Assembly (NCBI GenBank): GCA_947594425.1
Contig: CANQED010000004.1
Span: 1 to 64,000 of the forward strand
Source: an uncultured Ruminiclostridium sp.
Lineage (GTDB): Bacteria; Bacillota; Clostridia; Oscillospirales; Ruminococcaceae
Reading direction: 5' to 3'
DNA: 64,000 bases
Shown: positions 53,296 to 62,890 of the stretch, one piece after another
Layout: every line of letters starts with the position of its first letter
How positions within the stretch are numbered: position 1 is the first letter of the stretch
Position numbers and translations under genes: made by a program
Notes under the pieces: generated by a model
The model's database searches: none
Seen by the model: the letters and a program-made list of their open reading frames with translations, nothing else
Told to the model about the DNA's origin: nothing

Positions 53296-54840
53296 ATGGA
53301 TCTATCAATCACAAAGGAGCCGTTATATCTTAACGAGGTGATATACGACGGTACGGCGGAGCAGGGTGTAGAGTTCGATTATATTTTGCCGGACTATTAC
53401 CCGGATATTTTTAAAATATTAAAGTGTTCGCTTAAGCCCGGAATAGTATCGTACAATATTTCGGGTGACAAGCTGATCTGTGACGGCATCGTCTACATAA
53501 CCGTTGTATATCTGAGCGAGAACAGCAACAACCTAAACTGCGTAGAGCACAGGTATACTTTTTCAAAGACAATAGACCTTGCCGGTGCGGCAGAGGGTGC
53601 GTCCGCTGTTATCGTCCCCAAGACGGATTATTGTACGGTAAGGGCTATATCGGGCAGAAGGCTCGACGTGCGCGGCGCGATAAGCTGCAAGGTAAAGGTA
53701 ACAGGGCTGCGCGTTATCGATATAATCACCAACGCCTCGGGCTGCGGAGCGCAGATAAGAAAGACCCCCGTATTATGCGGCGGCAAAAAGATAACGGTAA
53801 AGCGGCAATTTTTATCGCGGGAGGATATAGAGGTAAGCGACCCTAAGGGCAGCATAAAGTCTGTAGTAAGCTGCGATACGTCGGTCAATGTCACCGACTG
53901 CAAGGTAATAGAGGATAAGGTGATACTTAAGGGCGAGGTAAAGCTTAAGGCGTTATATCTTGCTGAAAACGAGGGGGTAGTAAGCTCCGAAGTAATGGAA
54001 GCGGAAATTCCCTTAAGCCAGATAATCGACGCGGACGGGATAACCGACAAGCACAGCTGCTATGCGAGATTTAATATAATGTCCTGCGACCTTTCTCCTA
54101 AGCAGACAGGCGAGGAGGAAAATAAGATACTAAGCTGTGATATTTCGGTCGAGGCTTGCGTTACGGCAGATATAGAGCAGACAGTATATCCTGTTACAGA
54201 TATGTACTCAACCGATTATGAGAGCGACTTTACCACTATGGTGATAAAGACCGAATCGGAGCCGAGGTATATTTCGCAGACCCTTACGCTTAAAGAAACG
54301 GTAGAGTGTAATCAATCCGCGCCGCACAGAGTGATAGACTCGCGCTGCGAGCTTAATAACCTCGCATGCCGTATTCGCTCGGAGCAGGAGCTTACATTAT
54401 CGGGGCAAGCGTCATATCAGGTGCTTTATGAGCCCGAGGACGGTCAGCCCGCCTTTGTAGAGAAGATACAGCCGTTTGAGCTTAGCGTAGGGGTGCAGGG
54501 GCTTACGGACAGCAGTTATATCGACCCCGAGCTTCAAGTGACAGCGGTAAGCTACAGCATTACTTCCGACAGTGAGATAGAGCTGAGAGTAAGCGTCGCT
54601 ATGCAGGGAGTGCTCTACCATACGGCGACTATCGAGGCTGTCAAGGAGATAAGCATAAACACCGATGCCGCAAAGCAAAAGAACAACGAATACGGGCTAA
54701 AGCTGTATTTCGCCGAGGAAAACGAGGACGTGTGGAGTATCGCAAAGCGATACAACACCGACTGCGAGCAGATAAAGGCGGAAAACGATATTCAGGGTGA
54801 GCTTACAGCGGCAGGAATGCTGCTTATCCCGATGGTATAA
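53296..54840 (+). CDS. sipL: SPOCS-LysM spore morphogenesis protein, SipL-like
   Basis: A 514-residue protein with DUF3794/SPOCS domains (first seen at YDGTAEQGVEFDYILPDYYP, DIFKILKC) and a C-terminal LysM (VWSIAKRYNTDCEQIKAEND). This order and length match SipL of Clostridioides difficile, the SpoIVA-interacting protein needed for coat assembly. It lies directly before spoIVA, which supports that role. RBS: AAAGGAGG. Confidence 0.85.
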   Translation: MDLSITKEPLYLNEVIYDGTAEQGVEFDYILPDYYPDIFKILKCSLKPGIVSYNISGDKLICDGIVYITVVYLSENSNNLNCVEHRYTFSKTIDLAGAAEGASAVIVPKTDYCTVRAISGRRLDVRGAISCKVKVTGLRVIDIITNASGCGAQIRKTPVLCGGKKITVKRQFLSREDIEVSDPKGSIKSVVSCDTSVNVTDCKVIEDKVILKGEVKLKALYLAENEGVVSSEVMEAEIPLSQIIDADGITDKHSCYARFNIMSCDLSPKQTGEEENKILSCDISVEACVTADIEQTVYPVTDMYSTDYESDFTTMVIKTESEPRYISQTLTLKETVECNQSAPHRVIDSRCELNNLACRIRSEQELTLSGQASYQVLYEPEDGQPAFVEKIQPFELSVGVQGLTDSSYIDPELQVTAVSYSITSDSEIELRVSVAMQGVLYHTATIEAVKEISINTDAAKQKNNEYGLKLYFAEENEDVWSIAKRYNTDCEQIKAENDIQGELTAAGMLLIPMV

Positions 54841-54919
54841 AAACTTGATATTTTATCCCTTGTTCTTCCGCACGGGAGCAAAGGGGAGATATCTTACCGT
54901 GCGGAGAAAAGGAGAAAAT

Positions 54920-56395
54920 ATGCCTCAGTCTATTTATAAGGATATATCCGCACGCACACAGGGAAATATATATATCGGAGTGGTCGGCCCGGTCCGCTCG
55001 GGAAAATCGACCTTTATCTCTAAGTTTATGAACGTGCTCGTGCTGCCGAAGATAAGCGGCGATTTTATGCGGGAGAGAGCGGTGGACGAATTGCCGCAGT
55101 CGGCGGCGGGAAAGACGATAATGACCACCGAGCCGAAATTTGTCCCCGAAGAGGCGGTAAACGTCGTGCTCGAGGACAGCACCTCTATGAATGTACGGCT
55201 TATCGACTGCGTGGGATATATTGTCCCAAGCTCAATAGGGTACATCGAAAACGAAGCGCCGCGAATGGTAAAGACCCCGTGGTTTGACGAGGAGATACCG
55301 TTTAATATGGCGGCAGAGGTCGGCACTCAAAAGGTCATAAACGAGCACAGCACGATAGGGCTTGTAGTGACGACCGACGGCAGTATAACCGATATTCCGC
55401 GAGAGGAATATATGGAGGCGGAAGAGCGAGTAATATCCGAGCTAGAGGCTATACATAAGCCGTTCGCCGTTATCCTTAACTGCAAGGACCCTGAGAGTGA
55501 GCAGGCGGTACAGCTTGCGCAGGAGCTTTCGGAAAAGTACAATAAGCCCGTTACGGCTGTCAATTGCCTTGATATCGGGGAAGAGGATATAAAGAATATT
55601 CTCGGCGGGGTGCTGCTGCAATTTCCGGTAAAGCAGATAAATATCCGTATGCCTAAATGGGTAACGGCATTGGATAAGGAGCACTGGCTCAAAAAAGAGG
55701 TATTCGATACTATCAAAAGCTCCGCCTGCAATGCGACGGATATGGGCTGTATCAAGCGCTTTGCCGAGGGTCTGAAAGAATGTGAGAACATAACCGATTG
55801 CGTGGTAGACAATGCCGATCTCGGCACGGGTACGGGGTTTGTCACCGTCACGGTCAAAAACGAGCTGTTTTATCGCATACTCGGAGAGGCGACGGGCTTA
55901 CAGCTTAACGACGAGAGCGACCTTATGCCGTGTATGGTGGAGCTTGCGGCGATAAAGAAGAAGTATGAGAAAGTCAAAACCGCTCTTGACGAGGTGCAGG
56001 CGACGGGCTACGGTATAGTTATGCCGTCGTTAGAGGAGTTGCGGCTTGAAGAGCCCGAGATAGTTAAGCAGGGCGGAAAGTACGGCGTAAGGCTGAAAGC
56101 CTCCGCACCGTCGGTGCATATGATGCTGGCCGATATAAACACCGAGGTAAGTCCTATCGTCGGCAGCGAAAAGCAGTCGGAGGATCTGGTAAAATACCTG
56201 CTCAACGAGTTTGAGGAAAATCCGACCAAGATATGGGAGAGCAACATTTTCGGCAAGTCGCTGCACGAGCTGGTAAACGAGGGGCTGCACAATAAGCTGT
56301 ACCGTATGCCCGCCGACGCGCGAGGAAAGCTTCAGGAGACAATTCAGCGCATAATCAATGACGGCTGCAACGGGTTGATATGTATAATCTTATGA
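54920..56395 (+). CDS. spoIVA: Stage IV sporulation protein A
   Basis: A 491-residue SpoIVA, the ATPase that polymerises as the basement layer of the spore coat. Walker A is GPVRSGKST near residues 22-30; switch regions include LIDCVGYIVP and KTPWFDEEIPF. The C-terminal domain ends in GCNGLICIIL, as is typical for membrane/SpoVM contact. The start at 54920 follows AAAAGGAG. The gene is normal length. Confidence 0.97.
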   Translation: MPQSIYKDISARTQGNIYIGVVGPVRSGKSTFISKFMNVLVLPKISGDFMRERAVDELPQSAAGKTIMTTEPKFVPEEAVNVVLEDSTSMNVRLIDCVGYIVPSSIGYIENEAPRMVKTPWFDEEIPFNMAAEVGTQKVINEHSTIGLVVTTDGSITDIPREEYMEAEERVISELEAIHKPFAVILNCKDPESEQAVQLAQELSEKYNKPVTAVNCLDIGEEDIKNILGGVLLQFPVKQINIRMPKWVTALDKEHWLKKEVFDTIKSSACNATDMGCIKRFAEGLKECENITDCVVDNADLGTGTGFVTVTVKNELFYRILGEATGLQLNDESDLMPCMVELAAIKKKYEKVKTALDEVQATGYGIVMPSLEELRLEEPEIVKQGGKYGVRLKASAPSVHMMLADINTEVSPIVGSEKQSEDLVKYLLNEFEENPTKIWESNIFGKSLHELVNEGLHNKLYRMPADARGKLQETIQRIINDGCNGLICIIL

Positions 56396-56398
56396 TAA

Positions 56399-56438
56399 AA
56401 AGGACGCAACGGCAGGACGCTTTTGCGTCCTTTTTTAT
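56399..56438 (+). terminator. Terminator of sipL-spoIVA
   Basis: AAAGGACGCAA (56399-56409) pairs with TTGCGTCCTTT (56423-56433), then TTTATTG. Confidence 0.88.
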
Positions 56439-56450
56439 TGCTTTTCAAGA

Positions 56451-56479
56451 TTGACATTTTTTATATGATGTGGTAGAAT
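56451..56479 (+). promoter_or_regulatory. Sigma-A promoter of TSUP exporter gene
   Basis: TTGACA (56451-56456), 17 bp, TAGAAT (56474-56479). Confidence 0.75.
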
Positions 56480-56568
56480 TACAGTATATAAAGATTAGTG
56501 GCAGGCGCAAATTCCAAGCGCATTGAAAGCAGATTGTGACTTTATGAATTTTTCGGAGAAATTTGCAA

Positions 56569-57351
56569 ATGGATATACTAATAAAAGCTTTAGTCTGCTT
56601 TATCGCGGGGATAGGCGCGGGGCTCGGAACAGGCTTTGCCGGGATGAGCGCGGCGGCGGTCATAAGCCCTATGCTGATAACGTTTCTCGGTATGCCCGCT
56701 TATGAGGCGGTCGGTATAGCCCTTGCCTCCGATGTTCTCGCGAGCGCCGTCAGCGCGTACACTTACGGCAAAAATAAGAACCTCGATATAAAAAACGGGC
56801 TTGTTATGATGGCTGCGGTGCTTTGCTTTACGCTTGTGGGCAGCTATGTAGCAAGCCTGCTGCCGAACGCGACTATGGGCAGCTTTTCGGTGTTTATGAC
56901 TATGCTGCTCGGCATTAAGTTTATAGTAAAGCCTGTTATGACCACTAAAGAAAAAATGGAGGGCGTCAGCGCTAAGGCGCGGATAATACGCTCTGCAATT
57001 AGCGGCTCAATTGTGGGCTTTATCTGCGGATTTATCGGTGCGGGCGGCGGAATGATGATGCTCTTGCTCCTTACGAGCGTACTCGGATATGAGCTAAAGA
57101 CCGCGATAGGCACGAGCGTGTTTATTATGGCGTTTACCGCGCTGACGGGCAGCGTCAGCCATTTTGTGATAGGCGGTATGCCTGATATTGTCTGCCTTGT
57201 GCTGTGTATGCTGTTTACGCTAATTTGGGCGAGGATTGCGGCGCTTTTCGCCAACAAAGCGAGCGCAAAGACGCTCAACCGCGCGGTGGGAATTGTGCTT
57301 TTAGTTCTCGGCGCGGCGATACTCGCGGTGAATATTTTCAGCGGAAAATAA
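56569..57351 (+). CDS. TSUP (TauE/SafE) family membrane transporter
   Basis: A 260-residue protein with about eight helices in two repeats. IGAGLGTGFAGMSAAAVISP and its second-half echo FICGFIGAGGGMMMLLLL are the family signatures. TSUP members export sulfite or other organosulfur anions; the substrate here is unknown. The start at 56569 has CGGAG upstream. Confidence 0.88.
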   Translation: MDILIKALVCFIAGIGAGLGTGFAGMSAAAVISPMLITFLGMPAYEAVGIALASDVLASAVSAYTYGKNKNLDIKNGLVMMAAVLCFTLVGSYVASLLPNATMGSFSVFMTMLLGIKFIVKPVMTTKEKMEGVSAKARIIRSAISGSIVGFICGFIGAGGGMMMLLLLTSVLGYELKTAIGTSVFIMAFTALTGSVSHFVIGGMPDIVCLVLCMLFTLIWARIAALFANKASAKTLNRAVGIVLLVLGAAILAVNIFSGK

Positions 57352-57414
57352 GGATATCATTTCTTTACGTATTAATTGCACGTAAAGAGTAAAATATGAA
57401 AGGGGATTAATTTT

Positions 57415-58152
57415 ATGCTTAAAGGAAAAACAGCCGTTATAACCGGCGGCACTCGCGGAATAGGCTTTGCCATTGCGAAAAAATACCTCGAAAACGGGGC
57501 TAATGTCGCGATAGCGGGGAGCCGTCAAGAGACAGTGGATAAGGCGCTCTCTCAGCTTACGGAGTATTCGGACAGGGTAATGGGTATCTGTCCCGATCTA
57601 TGCAGCCCCGAGGAGGTAGCTAAGGCGTTTAATGACGTAAAGGAGCGCTTCGGCTCTTTTGATATACTCGCTAATAACGCGGGCATATCCTCGCGTACGC
57701 CCTTGTATGATTATACCTTGGAGGAATTTTCTAAAATACTCGACATCAATCTTAAGGCGGTGTTTGTCTGCTCGCAGGCGGCAGCGCGGCTTATGAAAGA
57801 GCAGGGCGGCGGCTCTATAATAAACGCAAGCTCTATGGTCAGCAAATACGGTCAGCCGTCGGGCTGCGCCTATCCCGCGACTAAGTTTGCGATAGACGGT
57901 CTTACAACGTCGCTTGCGCGCGAGCTTGCTAAAGACAATATCAGAGTAAACGCGGTAGCTCCCGGGGTCACTAACACCGATATGGTGGCGGCACTGCCTA
58001 AAGAGCTTGTGGAAAAAATATCAGCGGGTATCCCGCTAAAGCGCCCCGGCGAGCCCGACGAGGTAGCCGACGCATATTTGTACCTCGCAAGCGATATGTC
58101 CTCTTATGTGACAGGAATAGTACTGAGAGTAGACGGCGCGGCATCAAATTAA
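57415..58152 (+). CDS. SDR-family oxidoreductase
   Basis: A 245-residue short-chain dehydrogenase. The cofactor loop is TGGTRGIGFAIAKK, then NNAGIS and the catalytic Ser...Tyr-x3-Lys (NASSM, YPATK), ending in VTGIVLRVDGA. It is FabG-like, but no fatty-acid genes are near. It is 19 bases upstream of the DUF362 gene, so the two are likely linked. Confidence 0.92.
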   Translation: MLKGKTAVITGGTRGIGFAIAKKYLENGANVAIAGSRQETVDKALSQLTEYSDRVMGICPDLCSPEEVAKAFNDVKERFGSFDILANNAGISSRTPLYDYTLEEFSKILDINLKAVFVCSQAAARLMKEQGGGSIINASSMVSKYGQPSGCAYPATKFAIDGLTTSLARELAKDNIRVNAVAPGVTNTDMVAALPKELVEKISAGIPLKRPGEPDEVADAYLYLASDMSSYVTGIVLRVDGAASN

Positions 58153-58171
58153 CAGAAGAAAGGAATTTATT

Positions 58172-59164
58172 ATGGCACAAAAAGTACCCGCAACAGGCGG
58201 AGAAAGGTATATCCCGTATTCCGAAAGGATAGGAAATGAGTCGGTAGTATACTTTACGCGCGACCTTAGCGCACAAGGCTTGATGAAAGTCTACGAGAGG
58301 GTGAACGGCTTTATCTGCGGCAAGACCGCAATAAAGCTGCACACGGGCGAGCCCCACGGACCGAATATTATCCCTCCCGAGTGGATAAAAAGCTTTATGC
58401 AAAACGAACTGCCCGACGCGACTATAGTCGAGACCAACACTTTTTATGACGGGGATCGCTATACCACCGAGCAGCATAGAAAGACGCTCGAGATAAACGG
58501 CTGGACGGATTTTACCACCGTTGATATCACCGACGAGCACGGCACCGTTATGCTGCCCGTAAAGGGCGGCAAATGGTTTACCGAGATGAGCGTCGGCAAA
58601 AGCCTGCCGAGCTATGACTCGTTGGTTGTGCTTACCCACTTTAAGGGACATCAAATGGGCGGCTTTGGCGGTTCTAATAAAAATATCGGCATAGGCTGCG
58701 CCGACGGCAGGGTTGGAAAGAAGCTGCTGCACTATAAGGACGGCAACATGTGGGGCGTTAATACCGAGGAGCTTATGGAAAAGATAAGCGAGTCCACTAA
58801 GTCTGTGATAGACTACTTCGGAAAGCATATCACATATGTCAACGTTATGCGCAATATGTCGGTGTCCTGCGACTGCGAGGGCGTTGCCGCCGCGCCCGTA
58901 GTGACACCTAACGTCGGGATACTCGCCTCGGTCGATATCCTTGCAATAGATCAAGCGTCGGTAGATATGGTCGCCGCTATGAAAGAAGAGGACAATCACG
59001 ACCTTATGGAGCGTATGACGTCCCGCCACGCTTTTCGTCAGCTGTCATATATGAAAGAACTCGGTATGGGCAACGACAGATATATCCTTATCGACGTAGA
59101 TAACGGCGATAACCGTATCACCGCCGCTGACGCGGTTAAGGACGTAAAGCCGTTTGTATATTGA
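58172..59164 (+). CDS. DUF362-domain protein
   Basis: A 330-residue DUF362 protein (KTAIKLHTGEPHGPNIIPP, HFKGHQMGGFGGSNKNIGIG). No classical 4Fe-4S ferredoxin motif follows, unlike many relatives; only CDCEG is Cys-rich. The function of the family is unsettled. It forms an operon with the SDR oxidoreductase before it. Confidence 0.88.
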   Translation: MAQKVPATGGERYIPYSERIGNESVVYFTRDLSAQGLMKVYERVNGFICGKTAIKLHTGEPHGPNIIPPEWIKSFMQNELPDATIVETNTFYDGDRYTTEQHRKTLEINGWTDFTTVDITDEHGTVMLPVKGGKWFTEMSVGKSLPSYDSLVVLTHFKGHQMGGFGGSNKNIGIGCADGRVGKKLLHYKDGNMWGVNTEELMEKISESTKSVIDYFGKHITYVNVMRNMSVSCDCEGVAAAPVVTPNVGILASVDILAIDQASVDMVAAMKEEDNHDLMERMTSRHAFRQLSYMKELGMGNDRYILIDVDNGDNRITAADAVKDVKPFVY

Positions 59165-59175
59165 TACCGCGGCGC

Positions 59176-59541
59176 ATGGACAAATTGAACATAACATATA
59201 TTCACGAGCCCAACGACCTGCAATGCGGTCAGGCGGTGCTTGCTATGGTGCTTAATAAAAGCGTCGAGGAGATAGTAGAGTATCTTGACAATCCGCGCGA
59301 GACCGACCTTAAGCAGATGAAGAACACCCTTAGGGCTTTCGGCGTTGATATCTCGGACGAAAGACGGCAGGTCGAAAACGCCGACGAGCTGCCCGAGCTA
59401 TGCCTACTCAGTCTCGAGACCCCGCGCTGTTGGCACTGGTCTCTGTACTGCTGCGGCAAATTCTACGACCCCGAGCACGGAGTTATGGACGATTTTCCCG
59501 TGTCTGGAAGAAAATATTACTGGAAATTGACAGTACGATAA
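59176..59541 (+). CDS. Small C39-like papain-fold protein
   Basis: A 121-residue protein with the order Cys-His-Asp of C39-type Cys peptidases: DLQCGQAVLAMVL (Cys), PRCWHWSLYCCGKFYDPEHG (His then Asp). There is no signal peptide. It is too short for a bacteriocin transporter and there is no ABC module. It may be a stand-alone peptidase or deaminase-like protein. The start codon is weakly supported (no clear ribosome binding site; a TTG at 59161 is in frame). Confidence 0.65.
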   Translation: MDKLNITYIHEPNDLQCGQAVLAMVLNKSVEEIVEYLDNPRETDLKQMKNTLRAFGVDISDERRQVENADELPELCLLSLETPRCWHWSLYCCGKFYDPEHGVMDDFPVSGRKYYWKLTVR

Positions 59542-59563
59542 AATAATTCCTGATTATAATTAA

Positions 59564-59612
59564 AAGCCGAGTGTTCATATAGAGAGCAGCTTACGAACAC
59601 TCGGCTTATTAA
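59564..59612. terminator. Terminator after C39-like gene
   Basis: AAGCCGAGTGTTC (59564-59576) pairs with GAACACTCGGCTT (59595-59607), followed by ATTAAAATT. Confidence 0.75.
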
Positions 59613-59688
59613 AATTCTTAAATACAGCAGACAAAGTTATTCTCAGAGCTAAATATACAATTGATATCAAAGAAAGCGAGGTTAAAGT

Positions 59689-60387
59689 ATGATCTACATA
59701 ACAGGCGATACTCACAGAGATTTTGGCCGTATCTTTTATTTTTGCAAGGAAAACGGTACACAAAAGGACGATATTCTTATTATACTCGGCGACGCGGGGA
59801 TAAATTATTACCTTAATAAGCGTGATCTCGCCTTAAAGCGGGAGCTTGCCGAGCTGCCTATAACGCTGTTTTGCATTCACGGCAATCACGAACAGTGCCC
59901 GAGCGAGATAAGCAGCTACGAGCAGACTGAGTGGCACGGCGGTCTTGTGTACGTAGAGCCAGAGTTTCCTAATCTTATCTTTGCAAGTGACGGCGAGATA
60001 TATGATTTTGACGGGCGGAGCGTTCTTGTTATAGGCGGGGCGTACAGCGTTGATAAAAATTACCGTCTTGCCTATCATATGCCGTGGTTTGATACCGAAC
60101 AGCCCGATAAGATAATAAAAAAGCACACCGAAGATAAGCTTAAAGAAGCCGGCTGGCGCGTGGATGTGGTTTTATCGCATACCGCGCCGCTTAAATACGA
60201 GCCGTCGTGGGCGTTTTTGCCGACGATAGATCAATCGACTGTAGATAAATCGACCGAAAAGTGGCTCGACACGATAGAGGAGCGCTTGTCATATGACCGG
60301 TGGTATTTAGGACATTATCACATCGACGATCACAGCGGCTTTGTCACGATACTATATGAGGAAATTGAGGAGTTTTATCAGAATTAA
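59689..60387 (+). CDS. Metallophosphoesterase
   Basis: A 232-residue calcineurin-like phosphoesterase. Metal motifs are GDTHRDF, LGDAG, HGNHE and VLSHTAP, in the right order. It is related to small phage-type and YfcE-like phosphatases; the substrate is unknown. RBS: AAGCGAGG. Confidence 0.9.
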   Translation: MIYITGDTHRDFGRIFYFCKENGTQKDDILIILGDAGINYYLNKRDLALKRELAELPITLFCIHGNHEQCPSEISSYEQTEWHGGLVYVEPEFPNLIFASDGEIYDFDGRSVLVIGGAYSVDKNYRLAYHMPWFDTEQPDKIIKKHTEDKLKEAGWRVDVVLSHTAPLKYEPSWAFLPTIDQSTVDKSTEKWLDTIEERLSYDRWYLGHYHIDDHSGFVTILYEEIEEFYQN

Positions 60388-60447
60388 ACGAGGGCTTACG
60401 CTCTGATAAGGCTCACACCGCATTTTAGCCTATTCTCCCGATTTTGA

Positions 60448-60476
60448 TTGACAAACCGCAAAAAAACGTTTATAAT
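60448..60476 (+). promoter_or_regulatory. Consensus promoter of ACT-PFL operon
   Basis: TTGACA (60448-60453), 17 bp, TATAAT (60471-60476): a perfect consensus. Confidence 0.9.
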
Positions 60477-60525
60477 TATAATTGGAAAAAATAAGGCTTA
60501 CTGCCTTAAACATACGGAGGTATTT

Positions 60526-60792
60526 ATGAGAGCAGTCATAACTGTTATAGGAAAGGACACCGTAGGTATCCTTGCAAAGATAAGCACGATATGTGCCGAG
60601 AACGGCGTAAACATTATGGACGTGTCGCAGACGGTCATGCAGGATATGTTTGTAATGACTATGCTCGCGCAGCTGAGCGACGAGATAGACTGCCCCGAGC
60701 TGTCCGAAAAGCTTGACGCAGCCGTTGAGGGTATGGGGCTGAAAATACACGTTATGCACGAGGATATTTTCAACTCGATGCACAATATATGA
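60526..60792 (+). CDS. ACT-domain protein (UPF0237)
   Basis: An 88-residue single ACT domain (VITVIGKDTVGILAKISTIC, then NIMDVSQTVMQDMF). The family is probably an amino-acid or small-ligand sensor and is nearly always followed by the PFL/UPF0210 gene, as here. The start follows ACGGAGG. Confidence 0.93.
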   Translation: MRAVITVIGKDTVGILAKISTICAENGVNIMDVSQTVMQDMFVMTMLAQLSDEIDCPELSEKLDAAVEGMGLKIHVMHEDIFNSMHNI

Positions 60793-60806
60793 TATGGGGA
60801 TAATGT

Positions 60807-62162
60807 ATGTTTACAACTAATGATATTCTTGAAACGATAAAAATGATCCAAGAGGAAAATCTCGATATTCGCACCATAACTATGGGAATATCCCTCTTGG
60901 ATTGTATTGACAGCGATATAGACCGCTCCTGCGACAAGATATACGAGAAGATGATGCGCCTTGCCGAAAATCATGTCAAGACAGGCGAAATCATTGAAAA
61001 GCGCTACGGCATACCCATAATCAATAAGCGCCTTTCCGTCACACCTATCGCCATTCTTGCAGCCGCAGCTAAGGGCAGTCCCGTAAAATTTGCCCTTACC
61101 TTGCAAAAGGTCGCGGACGCAGTCGGAGTAAACTATGTCGGCGGGTATTCGGCGCTGGTACATAAGGGCTTTTCGGCGGGGGACAGAGAGCTTATCGAGT
61201 CTATCCCCGAGGCGCTTTCGTCTACGACCAAGGTATGCTCGTCGGTAAATATCGGCTCTACCCGCGCGGGTATAAATATGGACGCTGCCGCTCTTATGGG
61301 CAGGATAATAAAGCAGTCCGCCGAGGCGACCGCTAACGACCATTGCTTTGGCGCGGCTAAGATAGTGGTTTTCTGCAACGCCGTTGAGGACAACCCTTTT
61401 ATGGCGGGAGCATTTCACGGCACGGGCGAGCCCGACGCGGTGATAAATGTAGGAGTAAGCGGTCCGGGCGTAGTAAGGGCAAAGCTTGAAAAGATGCCCG
61501 ACGCGAGCATAGACGAGCTCGCCGAGGCTATTAAAAAGACCGCATTTAAGATAACCCGTATGGGACAGCTCGTAGGCACAGAGGCGGCCAAAATGCTCGG
61601 CGTGCCGTTTGGGATAGTTGACCTCTCGTTAGCACCCACTCCTGCGGTCGGCGACAGCGTAGCGCATATACTCGAGGCTATGGGGCTGGACAGATGCGGC
61701 ACTCACGGCACTACCGCGGCGCTCGCATTGCTTAATGACGCGGTCAAAAAGGGCGGCGTAATGGCGTCGTCGAGCGTAGGCGGACTTTCAGGCGCGTTTA
61801 TCCCCGTTTCCGAGGACGCGGGAATGATAGACGCGGTAAACGCGGGCGCACTCTCAATAGAAAAGCTCGAGGCTATGACGGCCGTATGCTCTGTCGGGCT
61901 TGATATGATAGTCGTACCGGGCGATACCTCCGCAGAAACTCTCGCCGCTATCATCGCGGACGAGGCGGCAATAGGTATGGTAAACAGCAAGACCACGGCC
62001 GTAAGAGTTATCCCCGCTATCGGTATGAAAGAGGGAGAGGTGCTCGAGTTCGGCGGGCTGTTCGGCTCGGGACCCGTAATGCCGCTAAGCAAATTTTCCT
62101 CCGCAAAATTTATTTCGCGCGGCGGACGTATTCCCGCGCCTTTGCAAAGCCTTAAAAATTGA
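60807..62162 (+). CDS. PFL-family (UPF0210/DUF711) protein
   Basis: A 451-residue protein of the PFL family ([57 protein letters not shown]). It has a glycyl-radical-enzyme-like barrel without the radical site. The function is unknown; it is paired with the ACT protein 14 bases upstream. Confidence 0.93.
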   Translation: MFTTNDILETIKMIQEENLDIRTITMGISLLDCIDSDIDRSCDKIYEKMMRLAENHVKTGEIIEKRYGIPIINKRLSVTPIAILAAAAKGSPVKFALTLQKVADAVGVNYVGGYSALVHKGFSAGDRELIESIPEALSSTTKVCSSVNIGSTRAGINMDAAALMGRIIKQSAEATANDHCFGAAKIVVFCNAVEDNPFMAGAFHGTGEPDAVINVGVSGPGVVRAKLEKMPDASIDELAEAIKKTAFKITRMGQLVGTEAAKMLGVPFGIVDLSLAPTPAVGDSVAHILEAMGLDRCGTHGTTAALALLNDAVKKGGVMASSSVGGLSGAFIPVSEDAGMIDAVNAGALSIEKLEAMTAVCSVGLDMIVVPGDTSAETLAAIIADEAAIGMVNSKTTAVRVIPAIGMKEGEVLEFGGLFGSGPVMPLSKFSSAKFISRGGRIPAPLQSLKN

Positions 62163-62190
62163 AATATTCTTCTCAAAGACAATATTCACA

Positions 62191-62241
62191 AAAACGCCCC
62201 TTTTTGAATATGCTGTAATGTATATTCAAAGGAGGCGTTTT
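62191..62241 (+). promoter_or_regulatory. Hairpin sequestering DUF305 ribosome binding site
   Basis: Bases 62191-62211 and 62222-62241 form a stem of about 20 pairs with minor mismatches. The right arm contains AAAGGAGG, the ribosome binding site of the next gene, and the left arm holds the complementary CCCCTTT. The fold would block translation unless opened. The 3' side is not followed by a T-run, so it is a poor terminator. Confidence 0.65.
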
Positions 62242-62245
62242 AATT

Positions 62246-62821
62246 ATGAACAATAACTGCTTTACGGAATGCGACGTAAGGGATTATCTTGACGCATACC
62301 GCTGTATTCTTAATGAAATGATATGCAATATGGACGGCGCGTGCCAGAATAACAGCATATCCTTTAATTTTATCTCGCGTATGATACCTCATCACGAGGC
62401 CGCTATCGAGATGTGTGAAAATCTGCTTAAATACACCGATAACCAGTCCTTAAAGTGTATAAGCAGGAACATTATATCCGAGCAGACCCGCAGTATTGCA
62501 AATATGAAAAAGATAATGGATAATTCTACCCGCTTTTGCAGCAGCAAGAATTGCCTAATGGCTTATACCTCGGCAGACAGAGCCATCGCCGAAAAAATGT
62601 TTTCGTGTATGAAATGCGCTAAGTCTACCGACTGTATCAACTGCAATTTTTTAAGAGAAATGCTCCCGCACCACGAGGGCGCGGTCGCTATGAGCGAAAA
62701 CCTCTTAAAATACGATATATGCCCCGGCCTTATACCTATAGCCAAGAATATAATCAAATCGCAGGAGCAGGGGATATGTCAGATGAAAAATCTGCTGTGC
62801 GAGCTGGATTGCTGCAAATAA
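62246..62821 (+). CDS. Cys-rich tandem DUF305 protein
   Basis: A 191-residue protein with two DUF305 (ferritin-like) repeats, each with a Met-x-Pro-His-His-Glu block: MIPHHEAAIEM near 47 and MLPHHEGAVAM near 139. It holds 18 Cys, very many for its size, including FSCMKCAKSTDCINC and CELDCCK. There is no signal peptide, whereas many DUF305 proteins are secreted. His/Met/Cys richness suggests copper or other metal binding (inference). Its ribosome binding site is inside a long hairpin. Confidence 0.85.
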   Translation: MNNNCFTECDVRDYLDAYRCILNEMICNMDGACQNNSISFNFISRMIPHHEAAIEMCENLLKYTDNQSLKCISRNIISEQTRSIANMKKIMDNSTRFCSSKNCLMAYTSADRAIAEKMFSCMKCAKSTDCINCNFLREMLPHHEGAVAMSENLLKYDICPGLIPIAKNIIKSQEQGICQMKNLLCELDCCK

Positions 62822-62843
62822 TAATCCACCTTATAAACACCAA

Positions 62844-62876
62844 ACCCACCGATTTTTGTCGGTGGGTCGAGTTTTT
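62844..62876. terminator. Bidirectional terminator
   Basis: ACCCACCGA (62844-62852) pairs with TCGGTGGGT (62859-62867), then CGAGTTTTT. It lies between the convergent DUF305 and ACT genes. Confidence 0.8.
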
Positions 62877-62890
62877 GTTATGATATTCTC

